This document shows, piece after piece, positions 1 to 11,348 of a stretch of 64,000 nt of DNA. Source of the DNA: Chlorobaculum limnaeum (GTDB lineage: Bacteria > Bacteroidota > Chlorobiia > Chlorobiales > Chlorobiaceae); NCBI RefSeq assembly GCF_001747405.1, contig NZ_CP017305.1, positions 1,754,001 to 1,818,000 of the forward strand, written 5' to 3'. The notes under the pieces were generated by a model. That model was given only the letters and a program-made list of their open reading frames with translations, made no database searches and was not told the origin of the DNA. The first letter of the stretch is position 1. The number at the start of each line of letters is the position of its first letter. Both the position numbers and the translations under genes were made by a program.

Positions 1-208
1 CAAGGCCGAGCGCACCCAGAACGAGGAGCAGAAAAAGAAGGATTATCACCGTATCGAGAGAAGCTACGGTTCATTTTCCCGGAGCTTCAACATCGGCGAA
101 CTGATCGACAAGGAGAATATCGGCGCGGCATTCGATAACGGCGTGCTGCACGTCACGCTTCCAAAGATGCAGCCGGTCAAGAAAACTAGGGAAATTTCCA
201 TCAACTGA
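1..208 (+). CDS. Hsp20 small heat-shock protein, C-terminal part
   Basis: The gene enters from the left edge, and 68 codons are visible before the TGA at 206-208. The translation carries the end of an alpha-crystallin domain: [12 protein letters not shown], then a short loop, then the hallmark [10 protein letters not shown] near the end and a basic tail. Small heat-shock proteins are ATP-independent holdases that pass unfolded clients to the DnaK system. Here the gene lies about 80 bp upstream of dnaK in the same direction, which fits shared heat-stress function. The start and N-terminal arm are outside the window, so the full length cannot be judged. Confidence 0.93.
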   Translation, partial: KAERTQNEEQKKKDYHRIERSYGSFSRSFNIGELIDKENIGAAFDNGVLHVTLPKMQPVKKTREISIN

Positions 209-223
209 ACCATTTCCTCCCCG

Positions 224-250
224 AACGCCTCTGGACAGTCTGGAGGCGTT
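224..250 (+). terminator. Hairpin between hsp20 and dnaK
   Basis: AACGCCTC at 224-231 pairs with GAGGCGTT at 243-250 around an 11-nt loop. No strong T run follows, so it may be a weak terminator or an mRNA-stabilising hairpin separating hsp20 from dnaK expression. Confidence 0.5.
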
Positions 251-288
251 CACCTTATATCACTATTGAACAAAAGGAATTAGACACC

Positions 289-2205
<1,917 letters not shown>

Positions 2206-2224
2206 GCGCTTTCGAGCCAACCAC

Positions 2225-2268
2225 AAGCAACAAGCCCCGTGTCAGTAAGAACGGGGCTTGTTGCTTTA
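2225..2268 (+). terminator. Rho-independent terminator after dnaK
   Basis: AAGCAACAAGCCCCGT (2225-2240) pairs perfectly with ACGGGGCTTGTTGCTT (2251-2266), a 16-bp stem with a 10-nt loop, beginning 20 nt after the dnaK stop. Confidence 0.9.
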
Positions 2269-2393
2269 TGGCTGTTTTTGCAGAGCCTTCGTGAGTTATT
2301 TGTTCGATTGCGGAAGCATTATCCCTGAATTATTGGTAAACTGAGTCAACTGTCATTATTTCGAAATGCGGGGAGATAAGAGGAGTTGAAGCC

Positions 2394-2702
2394 ATGCTTC
2401 CGAGAACAAAAATGAAACCGGTTCATCCGGGAGAGATTCTCTCCGAAGAGTTCCTCGCCCCCATGCAACTGAGCAACACGGCTGTCGCAAAGGGACTGAA
2501 TCTGCCGGAAACGGAGATCGAAGAGATTCTGCAAGGCAAACGCGGCATCGATGCGAATACCGCCTGGCGACTCGCCCGTTTTTTCAGCAACTCGGCGCAG
2601 TTCTGGTTTGGAATGCAGATGCAGTACGACCTCGAAAAGGCCTACGAAGTCAATGGCGAGGCGATCAAACGTGAAGTCTCCGTTTTTCAGATGCAAGAGT
2701 GA
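2394..2702 (+). CDS. HigA/VapI-type XRE antitoxin (orphan)
   Basis: This 102-residue protein has the typical HigA opening (HPGEILSEEFL at about 10-20). A helix-turn-helix follows (LSNTAVAKGLNLPETEIEEILQ), then the family ending with NSAQFWFGMQMQYDLE. Such proteins bind operator DNA and neutralise a HigB/RelE ribonuclease. HigB normally lies immediately upstream, but those 190 bp hold only the dnaK terminator and no RelE-like frame, so the antitoxin appears solitary. AGGAG lies 8-9 nt before the ATG at 2394, and the in-frame ATG at 2412 is an alternative start. It may act as a plain regulator. Confidence 0.85.
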   Translation: MLPRTKMKPVHPGEILSEEFLAPMQLSNTAVAKGLNLPETEIEEILQGKRGIDANTAWRLARFFSNSAQFWFGMQMQYDLEKAYEVNGEAIKREVSVFQMQE

Positions 2703-2726
2703 ACGCCCGCCGGCGATCTCAAACTT

Positions 2727-3179
2727 TCACGAAACCTCAGCGTTGAGCATCTCCTCCAGAATATCCGCCGCCGTGCCGACCGCATCGACGCACACCGTTT
2801 CAAACAGCTTCAGCTCGCGGGCTTTTTGCAGATTTTCCGGCTCGCCGATGCAGAGGCCGAGAATCGATTCGCAACGGCATGAACCCATGCGCTTCTCGAA
2901 CTCCGCCATGAACTGCCGCCCAAGCTCGTAGCTTTTCGTTTTGTTCGCCAGCTCCTCGATGCCGCCCATGCCGTAGCGCATCGACAACGCCAGAAGCGCC
3001 CCGGAAACCGCGCCGCACAACCCGCCGCCCGCCCCGGCCACGCCGCCGCCAAACACCGTCGCCATCCGCAACGCACTCGCTTCGTCGAGCACCTCCGCCC
3101 GCCGAAAAGCCGCAAACACCGCCTGACTGCAATTACAACGGTTGCTAAATAGTTGGAGAGCTTTTTCTTTTCTGTTCAT
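2727..3179 (-). CDS. C_GCAxxG_C_C family putative redox protein
   Basis: From the ATG at 3179 (MNRKEKALQLF) the product is 150 residues. It has the cysteine pattern of the C_GCAxxG_C_C family: a CNCSQAVF motif near residue 15, a glycine-rich FGGGVAGAGGGLCGAVSG segment near 45-60, and a C-terminal pair in MGSCRCESILG plus a further Cys in LGLCIG. The family is presumed to bind metal or cycle thiols, but its reaction is not established. An upstream in-frame start at 3224 would add 15 residues that look non-coding, so I reject it. It lies 3' of the STAND gene on the same strand with a gap of about 40 bp and could be cotranscribed. Confidence 0.82.
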   Translation of the reverse strand: MNRKEKALQLFSNRCNCSQAVFAAFRRAEVLDEASALRMATVFGGGVAGAGGGLCGAVSGALLALSMRYGMGGIEELANKTKSYELGRQFMAEFEKRMGSCRCESILGLCIGEPENLQKARELKLFETVCVDAVGTAADILEEMLNAEVS

Positions 3180-3220
3180 GGGACTACGGAAAACGATTAT
3201 GATGGATGATCGAAAAACGC

Positions 3221-5657
3221 TCACTCGCCGCTCATTGCCTTTTCGATCTCCGCGAGGGTTTGCTGGGCATTTTGCAAATCATCAAGTACACGCAGGTATG
3301 TGTATATCTCGATAGCACGGCGGGCATGATTTGCGGCTTCTTCAAGATTGCGATTTTGCTTGAGCAAGGCTATAGCTATACAGTGGCAATTTTTTGCAAT
3401 CATTGCGAATCCCCCGATTTTTTCTGCAAGCACGAGCGCCTCGCACGCAAGGGATTCTGCATCTATCCATTGTTTTCGATCAATCTTGACGGCTGCCAAG
3501 TTGTTTGTAAAAGCAGAGGCACCTTCGAGAAAATCAACGTTCTTGGCAATCCGTATAGCTTCATAATAGTCTCGCTCGGCGGCGTTGTAATCTTTGATTG
3601 TTGTTTCTACTCCTGCCAAATCGTTTAACGCAACGGCAACATCATCGCTTTCGGGGGAAATAGAACGAACAATTTCCAGTGATTCGCGATAGGCTACTAT
3701 AGCTTCAGGATAATTTTTACTCAATTCGTGAGCCTGTCCACGTAAGCTGATAGCAATTGCTTTGCAGCGCAGAGAACTTTCCTGCCAGTATTCAGCAACG
3801 CGATTGGCGCAAAGAAGTACTTTATCATACTGTTTTCGAAGAAGGTATGCACCACCAGCCCTATATGCGCACCATCCTGCACGCTCTTGGTTGTTAGCAG
3901 CTAATGCCCGTACTTCAGATTGTTGATAAAGCCATAACAGCTCGTCCAAACGGCCTGAAAAATAGAGTAAATAGAAAATTTGTTCGCATACCGCCTGTAA
4001 ACGATCATTATCACCCTCCAACAGACGAGGTAAGGCAGCAGATATAAACTCCCATTCAGCTTCTAGTATCGGAAATTTTTCATAGTCTTTGCTTTGACCA
4101 CCATATTTCATTGCAAGTGCGTAGGCTCCGTTTACCAAAGCTATTCCTGTCTTGCTCACAGCTTCCGGACGGCGGGCTTTGATGAATTGCGCGGCAAGAG
4201 GTGGGAGATAATATGTCTGAGATTCGAGACCGGAGATCAGAATCGCTCGGTCGGTCAGGTCTTCAAGCGCGGTCTCGGCGGCACGTTCGGGTAAGGCGGT
4301 CATCTGAGCCAGCCATTTCAGCTTGGCTGGTGTGGTGAAATAGGTCAGCGCAGCGAGTACAAGTGTTTCGTTTTCTGTAAAGGTCTCCAGCAGATCGCCA
4401 AAAATGTATTCGAGCGGATCATTGCCTTTTGGCGCTTTTTCGATGAATGCGCAGGCGTCGGCGATGGTGCGGCACTGCGAGCCTTCGCGCCCCAACTGCC
4501 CGGCAATCCATCGGATGAGCAGCGGGTTGCCGTGCGTCATGCTGTACAGGTCGTCGCGCTCTTTCTCCGAGGCGCGTTCGAGGCGCGGATATTTTTTTCA
4601 CCAATTCAGCGATCAGCTCCATCGCTTCGTCACGAGACAGCCGGTCGAGGCGCACGATGCGAGCGTCCACGTCCGTGCGGCGGCGCGAGGTGACGATGGC
4701 TTTGTTGCCGTCGGGCAGGCGCGAGAGGAACTGGAACAGACGTATGCGCTCCTCTTCGGGCAGAGTTTCCAGATTGTCGAACACGATCAGCGCCCTTTTG
4801 CCCGCCAGCGCCAGTCGCAGAACATTCGGGCGTTCATCGGGCGCGAGCCGTTCCAGATTCTCTTCGCCGAGTTCCCTGCCCAGCTCATCGAGCATCGCAA
4901 TCCAGGTCGGACGGGTAAAGTCGGTCAGCGGCTTTTCGCCATCCGACGTCAGTTCGCGCACCTTCGCCGATATGAAAATCTTGCGCTCGAACAAACCCTC
5001 CGGCGCTTCGTGCGCGGCCTTGATCGCCAGCGTCGTCTTGCCGATGCCGCCCGGTCCATCGATCAACGCCCCCCACGTCCGCGACTCCGGCGAAAGCGCT
5101 TCAGCGATGATCTTGCGCTCCGCCTCGCGTCCGACGAAAAATCCCTCTCGTGGAAGCGAGTTGCCGGTTGGCTTGGGTTGCTGGTAGTCGAAATCTGCCG
5201 GTTTATGCTCGGAAAAATAACGTCCAACAGACGATGCAACGCTATTGGCAAGATTATCGGGCGTGGTAAAAAACTCGACGGGCTGCTGTTTTACTTTGGC
5301 AAGTAAACCGTCCAGCTTGGCTTTCTTTTTATGTTCTATAAACTTCGGCGGCCACGAATGGTTTTCATCGACGATGAAACCAAATATCGGTTTGCCATTT
5401 GTCTCGGCGTGAAGAAACTCCTGCTCAGTGATAGAAACCTTTGATCCTTTCGGGATATAGCTATATCGATGAGCGTAAATGCCGACAAATAACTCGCATT
5501 CGTCAATCTCATCAAGACAAGCTTCCGTAGACTCAACCGGCCTCGCGCCAAAAGCTTCCATCCAGATCACATGCAGACCCAGTTGCTCCAGCGCATCATG
5601 GGCTGCTTTGCGGTACTCTTTCAAATCATCATACGTCGAACTGATGAAAACTTTCAT
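3221..5657 (-). pseudogene. DUF4062 / NB-ARC STAND ATPase / TPR protein, frameshifted
   Basis: Two adjoining frames form one gene. The first (ATG at 5657, MKVFISSTYDD) begins with a DUF4062 domain of about 110 residues. A STAND ATPase follows, with P-loop GPGGIGKTT, Walker B ALIVFDNLE and the sensor SRRRTDVD. That frame ends in nonsense after ELVKKIS. Deleting one A from the A7 run at 4592-4598 (minus strand) restores ELVKKYPRLERA...LYSMTHGNPLLIRW. This joins the second frame, a winged-helix region and roughly eight TPR-like helix pairs, stopping at 3221. The restored protein is about 811 residues. DUF4062-STAND proteins resemble bacterial NLR-type sensors, several of which are antiphage, but that role is inference here. 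The TPR half is visibly more AT-rich than its neighbours, suggesting transfer. The shift may be a mutation, a sequencing error or a slippage site. Confidence 0.85.
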
Positions 5658-5922
5658 GCTTGATGCTCTTGATTCAGCAGCCGTCAAAAAGGTCAGTCAA
5701 AGTTTAAATGTACAAAAAAACTGAACATTTACGGCATAGTGGTCGGGTGGAGCGACTCGATGACTGGAACATAGTGGCTGAAACGGCGCGAAATACCTGA
5801 AGAAAACCGGAAAATCGTTACGCAAAACTTTCCATAAAGGTGGCTTTCGAAGCGACGAAATCTTTTTTTATTTGCAGACCTTTTGCTAACTTAACCGAAA
5901 CCAAGGTTTACACCACCACGAG

Positions 5923-6387
5923 GTGCCCAGTCAGCCAATCAAACCGAGCAGAACCATGCAGCCTCAGCTAAGCCGTCCGCAAACCGCCACCAACCAGGTT
6001 CGCAAATCTGTTTCCGGCCCATGGTCAGGAAATGCGGTACACAAAGCCGAAAAGTATTTCATCACATCAGCGAAACGCGACCGTAACGACAAGCTCCAGA
6101 TCGAGCTGGTTCCTGCTTCTGGCCGCCGCAAGCTGTCGCCAACTCCGGAGATGATCCGCAGGCTCATCGATGGCGAGATCGAAATCTACGTCCTCACCAC
6201 CCAGCCAGACATCGCCATTGATCTTGGCAAACAGGTGATCGACATGGAAAATCGCTACGTTATCGATTTCGACAAGCGCGGCGTCAAGTGGACGATGAGG
6301 GATATTCCTGTGTTCTACCGCGATGGCAAGGGCCTGTGCGTCGAGCTTGACAACAAGATCTACACCCTCGACCAGTTCTTCAAATAA
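5923..6387 (+). CDS. Conserved hypothetical protein
   Basis: This is a protein of 143-154 residues that I do not recognise. The N-terminal 35 residues are Gln/Ser/Thr-rich and probably disordered. The remainder alternates short beta-like and charged segments ([62 protein letters not shown]) and ends in [10 protein letters not shown]. There is no signal peptide and no membrane segment, so a small cytosolic protein is likely. A GTG at 5923 and an ATG at 5956 are both possible starts, and the ATG gives a more conventional beginning. Codon use matches the flanking core genes. A terminator follows directly, so it is probably monocistronic. Confidence 0.7.
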   Translation: MPSQPIKPSRTMQPQLSRPQTATNQVRKSVSGPWSGNAVHKAEKYFITSAKRDRNDKLQIELVPASGRRKLSPTPEMIRRLIDGEIEIYVLTTQPDIAIDLGKQVIDMENRYVIDFDKRGVKWTMRDIPVFYRDGKGLCVELDNKIYTLDQFFK

Positions 6388-6429
6388 ACAGGCTTGTTTC
6401 AGCACCTCTCTCAAGCAAATCTGTTCAAA

Positions 6430-6459
6430 AAGAGCCATGTACCAGCGTGGCTCTTTTTT
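6430..6459 (+). terminator. Terminator after the 5923 gene
   Basis: AAGAGCCA (6430-6437) pairs with TGGCTCTT (6448-6455) and is followed by a T run, about 40 nt after the stop. Confidence 0.85.
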
Positions 6460-6464
6460 GTGTA

Positions 6465-6494
6465 CAAAAAAGCCCGGTAACGATCCGGGCTTTT
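6465..6494 (-). terminator. Terminator after the tol-pal operon
   Basis: AGCCCGG (6471-6477) pairs with CCGGGCT (6485-6491). An A6 tract lies before it on the plus strand and T4 after it, so it can end the minus-strand tol-pal transcript just 3' of cpoB and also back up the opposing terminator. Confidence 0.85.
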
Positions 6495-6505
6495 CAGCAT
6501 ACTGA

Positions 6506-7333
6506 CTATTTCTTTTCGAGATTCTTTTGGGCGAGTTTCGCTTCCGGAGATTGCGGATAGAGATTGACTACATCCTTGTAGCGCGCTTTCGCGTTGGCCT
6601 CATCCCCGATTTTCGAGAAAGAAACTCCCTGCTTATAGAGTGCGGCGGGCCGTTTGGGACTCTTGGTATATCTGGCGATCACAGTCTGATATTCGAGGAT
6701 GGCCTTCTCGTACCATTTTTCGTTGTAATAGGTCTCGGCGAGATAGAACTGCGCGTCGGCTACTTTCGGTGATTTGGGATTGCCGGTCATGAAGGCATTG
6801 AAGTTTTCACGCGCCCCCGCAAAATCCAGCTTTTTCATCTTGATCAGCCCCTCGCTGATCAAAGCATCGCCGGTAGCCGGTGAAGCTGCCGCTGGCGTCG
6901 TTCCTGATGCGGCTCCTTTCGGCTGGTCAGCCGCGCTCCCGGGAGCTGCACCCGATACAGGCGGTGGCGGCGGCATCACCCTCGGCGGCAAGGACTTGCC
7001 TGATCCGTCGCTTTCAATACCGAGATATTGCTCTATTCTTGCAATCCGGCTTTCGAGATCGTTGGTTTTTCTGACCAGCAGGGAATCCTCCATATCCAGT
7101 CTCTTCATCGAGGCTCGATAATCGTATTGCTGTTGATCGAGCATTCCGCGAAGCGCAGCGATCTCCTCACGGTACTGGGTTATTTCGGAATAGGATCCCG
7201 CCGACTGCTGCTTTATGACTTGCGACTCCTGCTTGAGCTGTGAAACTTCTCCCTGAACGTAGTTCAGATCGTTCTGCGATGCGCAAGCAGAAAGTAGAAT
7301 CGCAGGAATAAACAAAAAGCGCCTGGTTTTCAT
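6506..7333 (-). CDS. cpoB: Tol-Pal system protein CpoB (YbgF), lipoprotein form
   Basis: The 275-residue product starts with a basic and hydrophobic leader ending in a lipobox (ILLSACAS), so it is predicted to be lipidated. A coiled coil follows (about 25-110, with repeated QLKQES/ESRIARIEQ segments), then a Pro/Gly/Ala linker. The C-terminal half is three TPR repeats typical of CpoB (FNAFMTGNPKSPKVADAQFY, LAETYYNEKWYEKAILEYQ, LYKQGVSFSKIGDEANAKARY). In Enterobacteria CpoB coordinates Tol with peptidoglycan synthesis at division and is a soluble periplasmic protein, so the lipobox is a difference. It is the last gene of the tol-pal operon. Confidence 0.92.
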   Translation of the reverse strand: MKTRRFLFIPAILLSACASQNDLNYVQGEVSQLKQESQVIKQQSAGSYSEITQYREEIAALRGMLDQQQYDYRASMKRLDMEDSLLVRKTNDLESRIARIEQYLGIESDGSGKSLPPRVMPPPPPVSGAAPGSAADQPKGAASGTTPAAASPATGDALISEGLIKMKKLDFAGARENFNAFMTGNPKSPKVADAQFYLAETYYNEKWYEKAILEYQTVIARYTKSPKRPAALYKQGVSFSKIGDEANAKARYKDVVNLYPQSPEAKLAQKNLEKK

Positions 7334-7420
7334 CATGGATCGATAATTATTTCATTAATAACAAAACCGGAGACCAGACATAACCCGGCCTCCGGCATCA
7401 TGTTCATTCGATCGGAAGGC

Positions 7421-7924
7421 TTACTTCGTGACGAAGTGGGCTCTTCTGTTCTTTGCCCAAGCCTCTTCGTTGTTACCGTGATCGAAAGGCTTCTCTTCGC
7501 CAAAACTGACAACCGAAAGTCGATTGCCGCTGACGCCAAGGGTGACCAGATAGTTCTGAGCCGCCTCGGCGCGTCGCTCACCGAGGGCGATGTTGTACTC
7601 GTCGGTGCCGCGCTCGTCGCAATGACCCTCGATGGTCACCGAACTGCGAGTATTCTTCTGCATCCAGGATGCATTCTGTTTCAACTGCTCCTGTGCTTCA
7701 GAACTCAGGGCAGAACTGTCGAAATCGAAGAAAACATCACCGATGACAGTACCACGCCCTCCCCACTGGTCAAGATTTTCCACATCCACTCCAGACCCGG
7801 ATCCTTTACCCGATCCATAACCAGCCCCTGCAGCATCACCCGTCGTTGCGGCTTTCTTTGAAGAACAGCCACCAGCCAGAATGATCAAGGCAGCTCCAAT
7901 AACTCCCGCTAAAGTATGTCTCAT
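7421..7924 (-). CDS. pal: Peptidoglycan-associated lipoprotein Pal (copy 1)
   Basis: This 167-residue lipoprotein has signal and lipobox [10 protein letters not shown], a Gly/Ser-rich spacer and an OmpA-C domain with [10 protein letters not shown], the signature GHCDERGT and the diaminopimelate-contacting region NIALGERRA. It anchors the outer membrane to peptidoglycan and is released by TolB. It lies between a second Pal-like gene upstream and cpoB downstream, all on the minus strand. Its 77-bp gap to the upstream copy contains no obvious terminator. The ATG at 7924 is preceded by AGGGGAGGAACC. Confidence 0.93.
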   Translation of the reverse strand: MRHTLAGVIGAALIILAGGCSSKKAATTGDAAGAGYGSGKGSGSGVDVENLDQWGGRGTVIGDVFFDFDSSALSSEAQEQLKQNASWMQKNTRSSVTIEGHCDERGTDEYNIALGERRAEAAQNYLVTLGVSGNRLSVVSFGEEKPFDHGNNEEAWAKNRRAHFVTK

Positions 7925-8000
7925 GAGGTTCCTCCCCTTTCGTTGATGTAATCAAAACAGACTGGCGGGCCGCGCAGCCCTCCGTATTATAATAGCATAT

Positions 8001-8462
8001 TTACTTCTCTACAAAATGCGCTCTTCTGTTTTGTGACCATTCGGCTTCGTTATGACCGGTATCGAACGGTTTTTCTTCGCCGTAACTGATCGCGGTCATA
8101 CGGGCTTGATCGGCGCCGAGGCTCACCATGGCGTCCATGGCGGAATCAGCTCTGCGCTGGCCGAGAGCCATGTTATATTCCGACGTGCCCCGCTCATCGC
8201 AATGTCCCTCAATAACGACACTCTTGCCCATATTGGCGGCCATCCACTCAGCATTCTTTTTAAGCTGAACATCGCCTTCGGAGGTGACGCCGGATCGATC
8301 GAAGTCAAAGAAAATATCGCCCAGTGGCGCTACTGGCGCTGGCGGCGGAGGTAGCGGCTTTACCGCTTCGGGTTGGGTGGTGCAGCATGCGCCAAGAAGC
8401 AGCATTGCCGGAACATACATCGCCCTTTTGGTGATCTTTTTAATGTTTGTCATAAAATTCAT
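8001..8462 (-). CDS. pal: Peptidoglycan-associated lipoprotein Pal (copy 2)
   Basis: This OmpA-C lipoprotein of about 153 residues has lipobox LLLGACCTT, a Pro-rich spacer ([11 protein letters not shown]), then [10 protein letters not shown] and GHCDERGT in the same positions as the downstream copy. The two are clearly paralogues from a tandem duplication, though the spacer and N-terminus have diverged. This copy directly follows tolB, which is the usual place of pal. A GTG at 8465 and an ATG at 8453 are alternative starts. Which copy is the main TolB partner cannot be decided from sequence. Confidence 0.9.
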   Translation of the reverse strand: MNFMTNIKKITKRAMYVPAMLLLGACCTTQPEAVKPLPPPPAPVAPLGDIFFDFDRSGVTSEGDVQLKKNAEWMAANMGKSVVIEGHCDERGTSEYNMALGQRRADSAMDAMVSLGADQARMTAISYGEEKPFDTGHNEAEWSQNRRAHFVEK

Positions 8463-8490
8463 CACTGTTTAAACGGTTGACAGAAAACAG

Positions 8491-9795
8491 TTATTTATTG
8501 ACAGACCATGATGGCTGCTGCTGCTCCCCCTGCATACGGAGTAACGGCTTTTGGTTGGTACCGTCCGCGTTCATGACATAAAGCTTTCGTCTCCCATCCC
8601 GGGTCGATGAAAAAACAATCATGCTTCCATCGGGCGACCATGATGGATACTCGTTATTTCTCGACCCACTGGTCAGTTGCAGCATACCTGACCCATCGAC
8701 ACCTATCGTAAATATATTGATTTCGCCATTCTTTTGCATAGATGAATACAATATTTTATCACCATTTGGAGACCATGATGGCTGGGTATTGTAGGTGCCG
8801 CTATAGGTCAGGCGGCGAACCTGGCCGCTGCCAATATCCTGCACGAAAATCTGCGGGCCGCCCTGCCTGGTCGAAACAAAAGCCATTTTCGAGCCATCTG
8901 GAGAAAAGCTCGGCGAGACGTCGATCCCTTTGCTGTTGGTCAACCGGCGGTCAATCGTGCCATCCGCCCTGATGAGATAAAGCTCCTGATCGCCCTGGTA
9001 CGAGAGGGTCGTGGCAAGGGTGTTCGTGCCTGGCCGCCATGCCGGGCTGATGCTCACGCCGTGCTTGTTGACCGAGACTTTAGCGCCGGTGGCGAGATTT
9101 TTGATATAGAGATCGGGTTTGCCGCTCGTGTAATCCGTCCATGCAAGATAATTGCCATCTGGAGAAACGGCGGGCGTAAGAGAGATCGACCGCGAACCGG
9201 TAAGTTGCACGACATTCTCTCCGTCGAAGTCGCACATGTAAACCTCTTTGTTCCCTGTGCGATTGGAGACGAAAACGATTTTGGTGCCGAATACGGAGCG
9301 CTTGCCAGTGAGCAGCTCGACAAGATCGGCGCAGAACCGCAACCCGATCGCCCGAAGCTGGCTCTCCTCGCCGGAATAGTTACGACGGAGCAGCGACTTG
9401 CCGGAAGCATCGAAAACCTGCATTTCGAGAACAGGCTTGCCCGATTTCTTCGTAACGCTTCCCCCCGCGTAAATATCGCCGCCAACAGATGCTATTGAGG
9501 CAAGATTGAGCGTGCCGTCCTGAGAATTTCTGATGTTGAGCGGAGCGGGCATCAGATTGAACAAGCCGGTGAAATCGAGTCCCCCCTTGATGGTGGCGTT
9601 GAGACTGTTGGCCCATGCGGACTCCTTCTCTCCTTGGGCGGCTGTTTTATCGAGGACGATGGCGATCCTGCTGGCCCCCGCTTTCCGGATAGCGATGTAT
9701 TCGCCAACCTCTTCGGCCATGAGCGTAAGGGGCATGAGCAGCAAGCCGAACAGCACGAGGCAAAGGGAGGCGAATGAAATTCTGGTGCGTCTCAT
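8491..9795 (-). CDS. tolB: Tol-Pal translocation protein TolB
   Basis: The 434-residue precursor has a signal peptide (residues 1-27, ending near LMAEE), an N-terminal TolB domain of about 130 residues and a C-terminal beta-propeller. The propeller shows successive repeats of the form [32 protein letters not shown] and [11 protein letters not shown]. TolB sits in the periplasm, binds Pal and links it to TolA. Length and repeat number match the family. It is separated from tolA upstream by a longer gap (188 bp) than the other tol genes. Confidence 0.97.
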   Translation of the reverse strand: MRRTRISFASLCLVLFGLLLMPLTLMAEEVGEYIAIRKAGASRIAIVLDKTAAQGEKESAWANSLNATIKGGLDFTGLFNLMPAPLNIRNSQDGTLNLASIASVGGDIYAGGSVTKKSGKPVLEMQVFDASGKSLLRRNYSGEESQLRAIGLRFCADLVELLTGKRSVFGTKIVFVSNRTGNKEVYMCDFDGENVVQLTGSRSISLTPAVSPDGNYLAWTDYTSGKPDLYIKNLATGAKVSVNKHGVSISPAWRPGTNTLATTLSYQGDQELYLIRADGTIDRRLTNSKGIDVSPSFSPDGSKMAFVSTRQGGPQIFVQDIGSGQVRRLTYSGTYNTQPSWSPNGDKILYSSMQKNGEINIFTIGVDGSGMLQLTSGSRNNEYPSWSPDGSMIVFSSTRDGRRKLYVMNADGTNQKPLLRMQGEQQQPSWSVNK

Positions 9796-9983
9796 ATCAG
9801 GCGGAAATGTATTGATGTTTTCGAAACAAGGCAGCCCGGCTTGAGCTACCGATGATCACAAGAGCAAATCTCCCCTGCATCTACATACGAACTGGCTGGC
9901 AAGGAAAACACTCAGTACACGCCAGGAGAGAACCAATCAGATTATACAACAACTTTGTAAAACAAAACAACCAGCAGAGCGGC

Positions 9984-10898
9984 TCAGAGGCCAATCCCTT
10001 GCGGGGTAAAGACAAAGCCTACCCACATTCCCTTGGCCCCATATTCTCTCGGCAAGGCAGGAAATGGCACCGATCTTGCCAGCGCATTCTTGACGGAATT
10101 GTTCAGATATTCGCTTGATGATTTCCGGTCATAGCGTATCTGGCTGACCGAGCCGTCCGGCAGAATCAGCAGGGAGACATAGACCTCCATTCCCGAGGTG
10201 CTTCGAATCATCCGGCTTGAAAACTCCCAATTGTTCTGGATGATTCCGGCGATTTTTGCCTTGTAGGGATCGAACGCTCCCCCGCCGCCGCTGCCGTAGC
10301 GGCCGCCACCCGCCCCCGAGCCGGAACCGAAACTGGCGGGACCGCCGCCGCCGGCCACTTTTTTCTGAAGACTGGCCAGCGTACTGCTGAGATTGCTCGG
10401 AGCCGATGCCGAAGTTTTGCCCGTCTCGGTTTTCCGCGCGGCGGTATTTGTCTTGAGCCGTTCGAGCGCCGCCTGAAGATTTTTGCGTTCGTCAGCCGCG
10501 CTCTGCTTCTTCGGGGTCGGTTCGGAAGCCTTGACCGGAGTTTTGAGTGGAGGCTTTTCTGGAATTTTCTTGACCGCCGCAGGTTCGGGAATCTTTTTGG
10601 CAGGTTGAGGCGGTGGCGACTCGGCAATCTTTTTGGCACCCGCCGGTTCGGGGTTTTCCGGCTGCTTTTCGACGGCAGCCACAGGCGCTTCGGCACTTTT
10701 CGGCCCGCCGGCGGGACCGGGAAGGCCCGGCATCTGCACCAGCGAGACGCTTACGATTTTCAGCGGCGGATGCATCCGGACATAGAGAAGCTGGAATGCA
10801 ACGACAGCGGCAATGACCGCCACGTGCGCCGCCGCAGCAATGCCAATCCAGGTGTAAAGCCGCCGCTCTTCCTGCCTCAGTTCATCCCTGCTCTGCAT
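9984..10898 (-). CDS. tolA: TolA-like protein with TonB-type C-terminal domain
   Basis: This 304-residue protein has one N-terminal transmembrane helix (about 18-38, IGIAAAAHVAVIAAVVAFQLL). A long Pro/Lys/Glu/Ala-rich periplasmic segment follows (about 60-180), then a Gly/Ser-rich stretch and a C-terminal domain (about 215-304) like TonB/TolA domain III (YVSLLILPDGSVSQIRYDRKSS). It would be driven by TolQR and contact TolB/Pal across the periplasm. Its position between tolR and tolB supports TolA rather than TonB. The ATG at 10898 is 15 bp after the tolR stop. Confidence 0.9.
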   Translation of the reverse strand: MQSRDELRQEERRLYTWIGIAAAAHVAVIAAVVAFQLLYVRMHPPLKIVSVSLVQMPGLPGPAGGPKSAEAPVAAVEKQPENPEPAGAKKIAESPPPQPAKKIPEPAAVKKIPEKPPLKTPVKASEPTPKKQSAADERKNLQAALERLKTNTAARKTETGKTSASAPSNLSSTLASLQKKVAGGGGPASFGSGSGAGGGRYGSGGGGAFDPYKAKIAGIIQNNWEFSSRMIRSTSGMEVYVSLLILPDGSVSQIRYDRKSSSEYLNNSVKNALARSVPFPALPREYGAKGMWVGFVFTPQGIGL

Positions 10899-10913
10899 AC
10901 CTTGCCTGCCCGA

Positions 10914-11339
10914 TCATCGTTTCTGGCTGTCTGGCGCCGACGGTTCGGTGACCATGCCGATCTTTTCCACTCCCGCCTCACGGATGGAGGCCATGACCGA
11001 CATGACGAAACCGTACGGCAGTGTCCTGTCAGCCTTCAGATAGACCTCTTCGCCCTTCATTGATTCGAGAATTTTCGGCAGGCGCTCGGCGATTTCGGAG
11101 GCATCGAGCTGATAATCGTTGATCATGATCCTCCTCGACGCATCGACGCTCACCACGAGTCCCCTGGAGTCGATATCCATACGCTCATGCGTCGTCTGCG
11201 GCACCTCGACCTTCATGCCACTGCTCATCATGGGCGCGGTCACCATGAAAATCACGAGCAGAACCAGCATGACGTCCACGAAAGGCGTCACGTTGATCTC
11301 GCTCATGAGCCTGGTTTTTTGTCCGGTCATCATCGTCAT
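10914..11339 (-). CDS. tolR: TolR/ExbD-family proton-channel subunit
   Basis: This 141-residue protein has a single N-terminal helix containing the key aspartate in [18 protein letters not shown], followed by a periplasmic ExbD/TolR domain. TolR works with TolQ as the proton-driven motor that energises TolA. Its start lies 9 bp after the tolQ stop and it precedes tolA, the canonical order. Confidence 0.95.
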   Translation of the reverse strand: MTMMTGQKTRLMSEINVTPFVDVMLVLLVIFMVTAPMMSSGMKVEVPQTTHERMDIDSRGLVVSVDASRRIMINDYQLDASEIAERLPKILESMKGEEVYLKADRTLPYGFVMSVMASIREAGVEKIGMVTEPSAPDSQKR

Positions 11340-11348
11340 CGTCTCCGG

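Noticed and set aside
4592-4598. Programmed ribosomal frameshifting at the A7 run of the STAND gene
   Set aside because: Restoration needs a +1 shift. The site is not a classical -1 slippery heptamer and I see no stimulatory structure. Mutation, read error or transcriptional slippage is simpler.
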